Position numbers and translations under genes: made by a program. The notes under the pieces are model-generated. The model was not told the DNA's origin and did no database searches. It saw nothing but the letters and a program-made list of their open reading frames with translations. Positions 1 to 5,382 of a stretch of 10,577 nt of DNA are shown here, in pieces. The stretch lies in assembly GCA_946886475.1 (NCBI GenBank), contig CAMPIQ010000129.1, forward strand, positions 1 through 10,577. The letters run 5' to 3'. This DNA comes from an uncultured Chitinophagales bacterium. GTDB lineage: Bacteria > Bacteroidota > Bacteroidia > Chitinophagales > Chitinophagaceae. Position 1 is the first letter of the stretch; each line of letters starts with the position of its first letter.

Positions 1-42
1 TAAAAATGATTTAAAATGAAATATGCCCTGGCAAATGACCGG

Positions 43-888
43 TCATAAAAATTCCATGATGGCTTTGGATATTTTATTGTCCCTATAAATTCTCCTGTGC
101 CCCAGACCTTCCGTAATGATGAAACAAAAATTCGGATGGTTCATTTTCATGATCGGTTCAACATCAGATAACGGCGTCATGTTATCGTCTCTATCCTGCA
201 AAAACAATACCTGTGCTTTTATATGAGGTGAAGCCCTTGCCAGGGAATACCAGGAAGGCAGATGCCCACTCATTTCCATAATCAACTGGTCGAATTCCTT
301 TCTTACATCTTTGTCAAGGTGCAGGAACCTGAAAAAATTGTCTATGGCCGTAGTTGTTTCAACGGCAGGGGCCACCAGTACCAGTTTGTGGTGCTGCGTA
401 TGGGGTAATGTTTCCAGGGCAAGACCCAGGCACAAACCACCAAAAGAATGAGATATAAAAGAATCTATAGGTCCATATTGTTCATACACATGAACAAGGA
501 GTTCCTTATACGTTACAGCGGTTATGGATTTACCCGAACTTCTTCCATGAGCAGGCGCATCAAAAGCAAGCACTTCATAACCTTTTTGGGTCAATGGTTT
601 TATATACCTGTCAAAATTGATCACGCTTGATTCAAAGCCATGAACGATCAAAGCCTTTTTCCGGGATTGCTGAGTTGACCATCTGTAACCTCTCACCATC
701 TGCCCCTGGAATAAAAACCGGATCTTTTCTGATCTTTCAAAAACAGGAGGGAGTTTCTTTTTATTCCTTTGTTGCGGAGTGCAGAATAAAACAAAGGCCT
801 TTTCAGCAGCTTTTCTTTTAGAAAATGAAGAGAGAACCCTGAACTTCGTTCTTACGTATTTTAAAACCAGTCTCTGTCCTAAATGCAT
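43..888 (-). CDS. alpha/beta hydrolase (serine hydrolase fold), substrate unknown
   Basis: Probably a cytoplasmic hydrolase of the alpha/beta-fold superfamily; no signal peptide is visible. Counting from the ATG at 888 (281 residues), the order is: a basic N-terminal helix region, an oxyanion-type HGF at about 83-85, a DAPAHGRSSG loop at about 110-119, the nucleophile elbow SHSFGG with Ser at about 148, an acid loop QDRDDNMTP at about 231-239, and the catalytic His in EGLGHRR at about 264. A complete Ser-Asp-His triad is therefore plausible. An in-frame TTG at 933 would add 15 residues. I prefer the ATG because related proteins, as I remember them, begin just before the KYxRTKFRxLS-KKAAE-FxLFCTP stretch. 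The gene is divergent from the DUF2520 gene. It could be an esterase, lipase or thioesterase; the sequence does not say which. Confidence 0.85.
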   Translation of the reverse strand: MHLGQRLVLKYVRTKFRVLSSFSKRKAAEKAFVLFCTPQQRNKKKLPPVFERSEKIRFLFQGQMVRGYRWSTQQSRKKALIVHGFESSVINFDRYIKPLTQKGYEVLAFDAPAHGRSSGKSITAVTYKELLVHVYEQYGPIDSFISHSFGGLCLGLALETLPHTQHHKLVLVAPAVETTTAIDNFFRFLHLDKDVRKEFDQLIMEMSGHLPSWYSLARASPHIKAQVLFLQDRDDNMTPLSDVEPIMKMNHPNFCFIITEGLGHRRIYRDNKISKAIMEFL

Positions 889-907
889 AGGCAAGTTTAA
901 GTTGAAA

Positions 908-980
908 GGTTCAAACTTTATTATTTGTACCAAAAAAAGAATCTTTCAGGCTGCTGGTTAACTTTAACGTTCAAATCTTA
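908..980. promoter_or_regulatory. divergent intergenic region with 13-bp imperfect direct repeat and -7-like boxes
   Basis: The space between the hydrolase gene and the DUF2520 gene carries GGTTCAAACTTTA at 908-920 and CGTTCAAATCTTA at 968-980, identical at 10 of 13 positions with starts exactly 60 bases apart. On the minus strand each reads TAA(A/G)(G/A)TTTGAAC, close to the Bacteroidota -7 element but with a 3-base rather than 2-base spacer. On the plus strand TAACTTTA at 959-966 matches TAnnTTTG at 7 of 8 positions and lies 27 bases before the DUF2520 start. No convincing -33 partner was found for either. This is a candidate only. Confidence 0.25.
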
Positions 981-993
981 TACTCAATTACGA

Positions 994-1764
994 ATGAAGA
1001 TTGTCATCATAGGTTCTGGTAATACAGCTACAGTACTTGGACGAAAACTAAAAGCTGCCGGTCATCAGATTGTACAGGTATACGGTCGTAATATAAAAAA
1101 GGCCGCTGAACTGGCGAAAGAACTGGAATCTGCATCAGCAAGCCAATGGAACCATATAAATGAACATGCGGACGTTTACCTGCTGGCCGTTTCAGATAAT
1201 TCTATCAGGGATGTGTCCCTGAAATTGCAATTACCTGGCAAAATCATTGTGCACACGGCAGCATCCGTGTCAAAGCACGTGTTGAAGGATGCAAGTTCCC
1301 GTTATGGAGTTTTTTATCCTTTACAAAGCCTGCGGGCCGATACAGAATATATGCCTGACATACCCATATTAATTGATGCCGGTGATGAAGCAACGCTGAA
1401 AACACTGGATACGCTGGCACACAGCATTTCAGATAAAGTAATTGAAACCAGTGATGAAGAAAGGCTGAAACTTCATCTTGCTGCAGTATGCTGTAATAAT
1501 TTTGTAAATCATTTATACGTGCTCACAGAGAATTATTGCCAAAAGGAAGGAATTGATTTTTCTATTCTGATACCCCTAATAAAGGAAACTGCAGCAAGAC
1601 CAGAACATTTATTACCTTCTTTATCGCAAACAGGGCCTGCAATAAGAAACGATCAGCAAACCATTAACAGTCATCTTGCAGCATTAGAAAAGTATCAGCC
1701 ATTGAAAGCTATCTATGAATTATTTACAAAGAGCATAAAAGAATGTGAGGCCCATAACCCATAG
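994..1764 (+). CDS. DUF2520 / F420-oxidoreductase-like Rossmann protein
   Basis: Predicted NAD(P)-binding protein of the Rossmann plus DUF2520 family; substrate unknown. From the ATG at 994 it has 256 residues. The start falls directly on the first beta strand, and the dinucleotide-binding GSGNTA is at residues 7-12. Further family landmarks are LLAVSD at 63-68, HTAAS at 87-91, FYPLQSL at 107-113, the helical-domain signature HLAAVCCNNFVNHLY at 161-175 and GPAIRND at 214-220. An in-frame TTG at 925 would extend it upstream, but only with residues preceding the Rossmann strand, so the ATG is preferred. The two-domain plan resembles pyrroline-5-carboxylate reductase and 6-phosphogluconate-type dehydrogenases, but no substrate can be read. 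The last residues (EAHNP) and the TAG stop lie inside a heptanucleotide repeat. It stands 165 bases upstream of kdsC, in the usual Bacteroidota gene order. Confidence 0.88.
   Translation: MKIVIIGSGNTATVLGRKLKAAGHQIVQVYGRNIKKAAELAKELESASASQWNHINEHADVYLLAVSDNSIRDVSLKLQLPGKIIVHTAASVSKHVLKDASSRYGVFYPLQSLRADTEYMPDIPILIDAGDEATLKTLDTLAHSISDKVIETSDEERLKLHLAAVCCNNFVNHLYVLTENYCQKEGIDFSILIPLIKETAARPEHLLPSLSQTGPAIRNDQQTINSHLAALEKYQPLKAIYELFTKSIKECEAHNP
1751..1764 (+). repeat. two-unit heptad repeat CCCATAA / CCCATAG at the end of the DUF2520 gene
   Basis: Two consecutive 7-base units differing at one position encode the last residues and the TAG stop of the DUF2520 gene. They are close to the GCCATAA and GCCATAG units that end maf at 3933-3953. 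Downstream the periodicity decays. A separate 10-base-offset duplication of ATAGATG follows (1761-1767 and 1771-1777). Confidence 0.45.
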
Positions 1765-1789
1765 ATGAATATAGATGTGAGAAGTTTAC

Positions 1790-1826
1790 GTTACATTATT
1801 TCCCCTTAATAATCTTAAGATGTAAC
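1790..1826. other. nested inverted repeats in the DUF2520-kdsC gap
   Basis: GTTACAT at 1790-1796 is the exact reverse complement of ATGTAAC at 1820-1826. Between them CTTAA at 1805-1809 pairs with TTAAG at 1815-1819 around a 5-base loop. No T-run follows, so it is not a standard intrinsic terminator. It could be a weak RNA structure after the DUF2520 gene, an operator for the kdsC operon, or chance in AT-rich DNA. Confidence 0.3.
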
Positions 1827-1879
1827 ATATACTTAATACCTGCGAAATTTAAAATAGGGAATAATCCTTCTGCAGTTGT

Positions 1880-1887
1880 TATTTTTG
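1880..1887 (+). promoter_or_regulatory. candidate Bacteroidota -7 element for the kdsC-ubiA-maf operon
   Basis: TATTTTTG matches the Bacteroidota consensus TAnnTTTG at every fixed position and lies 42 bases before the kdsC ATG, inside the only long gap of the rightward block. No TTG or TTTG is found at the expected -33 distance, which lowers confidence. If real, the downstream three genes can be transcribed independently of the DUF2520 gene. Confidence 0.35.
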
Positions 1888-1929
1888 AGCGGGAAGATAT
1901 TTTCCATTTTCAATTTCGCGCTTTTTATT

Positions 1930-2451
1930 ATGAATGTTTTAGAACTTTTCCAGGATATCAATAGTTTTGTTTTTGACATTGACGGTGTAATGACCGATGG
2001 AAGTGTTTTATTGCTTGACAATGGATTACAGGCAAGGAAAATGAATATCAAGGATGGCCTGGCCCTTCAGATGGCGCTGCATAATGAATATAAGGTGATT
2101 GTGGTTTCAGGTGGCGCTTCCGAACCTGTGATCAGCCGTTTGCAATACCTGGGAATAAAAGAGGTTCATCTTGGTTTAAAGGACAAAGTAAAATTTCTCG
2201 ATAACTATATTGAACAGCATGGCATATCATGGAAGAGGATATTATATATGGGTGATGACCTGCCTGATCTGCCTGTGCTGGAAAAGGCCGGCCTGCCCTG
2301 TTGCCCTTCCGATGCAGCCATGGAGGTAAAAAAAATCAGTAAGTACATTTCACCCATGAAGGGCGGTTCGGGCTGTGTAAGGGATGTGATAGAAAAGGTT
2401 TTGAAATTGAATGACCAGTGGAATTATATTCCAGACATGTCTTCACGATAA
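1930..2451 (+). CDS. kdsC: KdsC-type HAD phosphatase (Kdo-8-phosphate phosphatase family)
   Basis: Predicted cytoplasmic HAD phosphatase of the KdsC/YrbI family, which removes phosphate from 3-deoxy-D-manno-octulosonate 8-phosphate in synthesis of the inner-core sugar Kdo of lipopolysaccharide. From the ATG at 1930 it has 173 residues, the normal length for this capless, tetramer-forming family. HAD motif I is FDIDGVMTDG, with the nucleophile Asp16 and Asp18; motif II is VVSGG, with Ser60; motif III is Lys86 in GLKDK; motif IV is GDDLPD, with Asp109 and Asp110. The C-terminal GGSGCVRD at 145-152 matches the tail that closes a neighbouring active site in KdsC. An upstream in-frame TTG at 1876 would add 18 hydrophobic residues before motif I and is rejected. 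The stop lies 8 bases before ubiA. Related HAD family members act on acylneuraminate or other substrates, so specificity is inferred from family. Confidence 0.86.
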   Translation: MNVLELFQDINSFVFDIDGVMTDGSVLLLDNGLQARKMNIKDGLALQMALHNEYKVIVVSGGASEPVISRLQYLGIKEVHLGLKDKVKFLDNYIEQHGISWKRILYMGDDLPDLPVLEKAGLPCCPSDAAMEVKKISKYISPMKGGSGCVRDVIEKVLKLNDQWNYIPDMSSR

Positions 2452-2459
2452 AATACATA

Positions 2460-3380
2460 ATGAAATTTATCCTAGCTTTTTTCAGACTGATCCGGTGGCC
2501 AAACCTGTTATTTATTGCACTGACGCAGGTATTATTTTATTACTGTATTTATCTGCCTCTGTTTGAAGATGAGCATTTATTTATCCTGGTTTGGATCGTA
2601 ATTGCCTCGGTGCTCATTGCCGCGGCCGGCTATATCATTAACGATTATTTTGACCTGAATATTGATCAGATCAATAAGCCAAGCAAGAATGTTTTTGCAA
2701 AATATATTCACCGGAGGTGGGCCATTATCTGGCATTTTGTGTTGAGTATTGCAGGGATAATTGCCACAGCCCTGGCAGTTGGATTAGATAAATGGTATCT
2801 CATTTTTGCAAATTTCATTTGTGTAATCCTGCTTTGGTTCTATTCAACATCCCTGAAAAGAAAATTCCTGATCGGCAATATCGTGATCTCTCTATTAACC
2901 GCCTGGACGGTTCTGATCTTATTTTTTGCCTACACCTCTCCCAAACTTGCCATTATGGGAAGTGATGAAGAAACTGTAAAATTCTTCAGGATAGCTTTTT
3001 TATATGCCGGCTTTGCATTCATCAGTTCACTGATCAGGGAAGCGGTTAAGGACATGGAAGATATGGAAGGTGATGCCCGCTATGGTTGCAGAACCCTGCC
3101 TATAGTTTCAGGCCTGAGGGCTTCAAAGATCTATGTTTCCATCTGGACCATAGTATTATTAGCTGCAATTCTCTTCCTTCAATTAAACATAATACGATGG
3201 GAAGGAGGATGGATAGCCATAACCTATAGTGCTCTGTTTATTCTGATACCCTTATTGTTTTTACTTTTCAGACTGGCAAAGGCAAAAAACAAAAAGGATT
3301 TTGCCTTTTTGAGCAGCATCAGTAAACTGATCATGTTATCGGGGATATTATCCATGTTATTTTTCGGAATTTATTTTTAA
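2460..3380 (+). CDS. UbiA-family polyprenyl transferase, substrate uncertain
   Basis: Integral membrane prenyltransferase of the UbiA superfamily, transferring a polyprenyl chain from its diphosphate to an acceptor. From the ATG at 2460 it has 306 residues with about eight or nine hydrophobic helices. Both Mg-diphosphate-binding Asp motifs are present: NDYFDLNID at 61-69 and a DMEDMEGD motif at 198-205 (Asp198, Asp201, Asp205). The N-terminal RLIRWPNLLF is also typical. Homologues in Bacteroidota are usually labelled geranylgeranylglycerol-phosphate geranylgeranyltransferase, an archaeal-lipid type activity, but that name is often propagated without evidence. A role in menaquinone or heme A synthesis (MenA, CtaB) is less likely because no genes of those pathways are nearby. 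An upstream in-frame ATG at 2418 overlaps kdsC and adds non-family residues. It is packed between kdsC (8-base gap) and maf (3-base gap), so co-transcription is very likely. Confidence 0.85.
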   Translation: MKFILAFFRLIRWPNLLFIALTQVLFYYCIYLPLFEDEHLFILVWIVIASVLIAAAGYIINDYFDLNIDQINKPSKNVFAKYIHRRWAIIWHFVLSIAGIIATALAVGLDKWYLIFANFICVILLWFYSTSLKRKFLIGNIVISLLTAWTVLILFFAYTSPKLAIMGSDEETVKFFRIAFLYAGFAFISSLIREAVKDMEDMEGDARYGCRTLPIVSGLRASKIYVSIWTIVLLAAILFLQLNIIRWEGGWIAITYSALFILIPLLFLLFRLAKAKNKKDFAFLSSISKLIMLSGILSMLFFGIYF

Positions 3381-3383
3381 GCT

Positions 3384-3953
3384 ATGGCTAAGATCATCCT
3401 GGCATCACAATCACCAAGAAGAAAACAATTGCTGGAATGGGCGGAGGTGCCATTTGAAATTGTGATTGAACCAACAGATGAAACATTTCCTCCTCACTTA
3501 CCGGCTTCTGAAGCTGCTATATATATTGCCAGGCAAAAAGCGCAGGCCATAAAGCATAAGTATCCAGGCAGCATCATCATTGCTGCAGATACAATGGTGG
3601 TATTAAACAATGAAATAATTGGAAAACCAAAAGACCGCGACGACGCCATTCAGATCCTGAGCAAATTAAGCGGCGCCCATCACCAGGTTATAACAGGTGT
3701 TGTAATTGCAGAAGATCATGCTGAGATAGCCTTTGCAGATAAAACTGATGTTGAATTTCATGAACTGAGCAAAGAACAGATTGCGTTTTACGTGGACAAA
3801 TACAAGCCCTACGATAAAGCAGGTGCCTATGCCATTCAGGAATGGATTGGAGTGGTAGGTATCAGATCCGTAAAGGGAGATTTCTATAATGTGATGGGAT
3901 TGCCGGTAAGCAGGGTAGTGCGGCATTTGGAAGCCATAAGCCAAAAGCCATAG
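3384..3953 (+). CDS. maf: Maf family nucleoside triphosphate pyrophosphatase (YhdE-type)
   Basis: Maf/HAM1-superfamily house-cleaning enzyme that hydrolyses nucleoside triphosphates to the monophosphate and pyrophosphate. The YhdE subgroup prefers dTTP, UTP and modified pyrimidine nucleotides, and Maf proteins are linked to septum control. At 189 residues it is full length. Visible motifs are LASQSPRR at 6-13 (substrate and phosphate binding), AADT with Asp69, GKPKD at 80-84, YKPYDKAGAYAIQ at 140-152, which favours YhdE over the YceF m7GTP group, and the C-terminal GDFYNVMGLP at 165-174. The start is the only ATG placed before ILASxSPRR, 3 bases after ubiA. The last six residues and the TAG stop fall in the heptanucleotide array that runs on into the end of the convergent papain gene, so this tail is probably not conserved. 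Confidence 0.93.
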   Translation: MAKIILASQSPRRKQLLEWAEVPFEIVIEPTDETFPPHLPASEAAIYIARQKAQAIKHKYPGSIIIAADTMVVLNNEIIGKPKDRDDAIQILSKLSGAHHQVITGVVIAEDHAEIAFADKTDVEFHELSKEQIAFYVDKYKPYDKAGAYAIQEWIGVVGIRSVKGDFYNVMGLPVSRVVRHLEAISQKP

Positions 3954-3981
3954 GCAATTGGCTATAGGCTAACGGCTCAAA
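3933..3981. repeat. degenerate heptanucleotide tandem array shared by two convergent gene ends
   Basis: Seven consecutive 7-base units begin at 3933, 3940, 3947, 3954, 3961, 3968 and 3975. The first three start GCC, the fourth GCA and the last three GCT; the remainder of each unit is mostly A-rich or ATA-like. Because GGC recurs on the right side with the same period, the minus strand also reads as GCC-led heptads (GCCGTTA, GCCTATA, GCCAATT), so the array is roughly self-complementary. It contains the final codons and TAG of maf and the TGA stop of the convergent papain-like gene at 3979-3977. Confidence 0.75.
3946..3970. terminator. possible bidirectional hairpin between maf and the papain-like gene
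   Basis: AGCCATAG at 3946-3953 can pair with CTAT at 3962-3965 plus GGCT at 3967-3970, giving an 8-bp stem with one bulged A and an 8-base loop. It sits exactly between two convergent genes. No U-run follows on either strand, so it is at best a non-canonical terminator or a stabilising 3' structure. The stem arises from the heptad repeat itself. Confidence 0.35.
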
Positions 3982-5380
3982 TATGTTCTATTTCTATCAG
4001 CAATACCACATCTCCCTTATCGGCCTGCGTTGATGTAAACGATATTTTTTTAGGATCAAAATTGATCTGGTTATTCCTCATTGAACTTTGAAGTACAGTA
4101 CTTACTTTTTGCGGAAAGGTTCCACCAGCATATTTGAGCTGGCCAATCACTTTATCAATATCGTATCCGGCATTCTTGGTATAAATGACCAGGAGATAAT
4201 CCCGGCCTTTATTATTATCCATTTTGATGTGCGTATGCTCCGATGGTATGGCCACGGTTGAATTAGGATAACTCAGAGATGAACTGATGGCTTTGGTATA
4301 TGGAAATAGTGTGGCATAATTTCCTTTAGAGTCTGCCCCTATAACAAACATATTGGTAGGTTCATTATTGTTTACAAATAATTTGAACCTTGTTCCGCTT
4401 GTGTAAGGCTGGTCGAGTTTATAGTGCCAGGCATTTTGTTTTGTAGCCGTCATTGCATTATTATTTACATCAAGCACCTTTACCGACCCGCTTAGCTTTG
4501 AAAGAGTCTGGGGTTTTTCAAACTTCTCCAGTTCAACAGCTGCATAGGTAAACTTTCTGAATGTTTCATAGGGAACCCAGGTAAATCCGCCATTGCCCCA
4601 TTTGGTTCCCCAGCTGTTCATGATCTCGAAGGCGCCACCGTGTAAATCATCATCAAAACCCACAACACATACTGCATGACGTCCATGCTGGTTATTATTT
4701 ACGATCAAAGGGCTTTCATGCGGTTGCCAAACTTCCCTGGCATACTGGAAACTTGGAGGGCAAACAAATGAAATCACAACCGGATTACCTTCGCTCAATG
4801 ACTTTTTGATCTTCAATACATCAGTTGTTGATACCATGGTTCCCTGGTAGGGCGTATGGTAAAAGATCTTCTGCATGGCATTGATCCTGTTTGGTTTGGC
4901 CTTCACAAAATCTCTTTCCGTAGGCGACAGGCAATTGGCAGAAAAATCACTGAAAAGAGGAACACCATTTTCCTGCATCAGTTCCAGCAGATCTGCAGGG
5001 TGTGCTCCCTGAGAGCAATTGGCATCATAGGGATTATTAACCTTATAAATGAACATGGGAGAGAAGGTGTTCATCATGATCTGGGAAGTATTGGTCCAGC
5101 CTTTCTTTTCCGCTTCAATAATTGTTCTTGCCGCATAGGCCGTAGACCAGGCGGCACAGGTGGAGTAGCGGCTCTGGTCGCCCGGTGTTGGACAATATTT
5201 TTTTAAAGATGCAGAACCGCCTAGCGATTTATAATTGGCGGTGATGAGCGTGGTCTTTTGCTTCATTTTATTAAGTGAAGTATCCGGCGTTTCCGGTATG
5301 CCCATTGAATAGATGAATTTTTGGGCGCCGGCCTCTATCAAAATAAATGAGCTTAACAGGGTCAGGAATATTTTATACAT
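3977..5380 (-). CDS. secreted papain-like (C1) cysteine peptidase with DUF4384-like C-terminal domain
   Basis: Exported cysteine peptidase of 467 residues. A signal peptide (lysine, hydrophobic core, then IEAGAQ, residues 1-20) indicates Sec export. The papain active site is complete: Gln69 of the oxyanion hole six residues before Cys75 in STCAAWSTAYAA, His235 in GRHAVCVVGFDD, and Asn255 in MNSWGTKWGNGGF. Only about 48 residues separate the signal peptide from Gln69, so a long papain-style propeptide is absent. Residues about 300-467 form a second, beta-rich domain with SGTRFKLFVNN, YATLFP, VAIPSEHTHI and GRDYLLVIYTK, which resembles DUF4384. That domain is often seen beside or within caspase-like and other secreted protease proteins, as far as I know. 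It starts 2 bases after the stop of the caspase-like gene (TAA, two bases, ATG), so translation is probably coupled. Its substrate is unknown; processing of, or by, the caspase partner is my inference. Confidence 0.85.
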   Translation of the reverse strand: MYKIFLTLLSSFILIEAGAQKFIYSMGIPETPDTSLNKMKQKTTLITANYKSLGGSASLKKYCPTPGDQSRYSTCAAWSTAYAARTIIEAEKKGWTNTSQIMMNTFSPMFIYKVNNPYDANCSQGAHPADLLELMQENGVPLFSDFSANCLSPTERDFVKAKPNRINAMQKIFYHTPYQGTMVSTTDVLKIKKSLSEGNPVVISFVCPPSFQYAREVWQPHESPLIVNNNQHGRHAVCVVGFDDDLHGGAFEIMNSWGTKWGNGGFTWVPYETFRKFTYAAVELEKFEKPQTLSKLSGSVKVLDVNNNAMTATKQNAWHYKLDQPYTSGTRFKLFVNNNEPTNMFVIGADSKGNYATLFPYTKAISSSLSYPNSTVAIPSEHTHIKMDNNKGRDYLLVIYTKNAGYDIDKVIGQLKYAGGTFPQKVSTVLQSSMRNNQINFDPKKISFTSTQADKGDVVLLIEIEHI

Positions 5381-5382
5381 AC

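Noticed and set aside
925..993. Longer DUF2520 start at the TTG at 925.
   Set aside because: The extra 23 residues precede the first Rossmann strand, where this family begins, and the ATG at 994 gives MKIVIIGSGN directly.
1876..1929. Longer KdsC start at the TTG at 1876.
   Set aside because: The added hydrophobic residues are not part of the family and would overlap the candidate promoter; the ATG at 1930 gives the normal length.
2418..2459. Longer UbiA start at the ATG at 2418 overlapping kdsC.
   Set aside because: The family N-terminus (basic helix with RWPNLL) begins just after the ATG at 2460, and the upstream codons are in the kdsC coding region.
3933..3981. Could the short repeats be a CRISPR array or a phage attachment site?
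   Set aside because: Units are 7 bases, contiguous and degenerate, with no spacers, no cas genes and no integrase or tRNA nearby.
4856..5206. 116-codon open frame antisense to the papain-like gene.
   Set aside because: It lies wholly within a gene with complete catalytic motifs, has no recognisable domain and looks like a frame shadow. The other open frames opposite the caspase-like, DUF2851, osmC and exported-protein genes were left out for the same reason.
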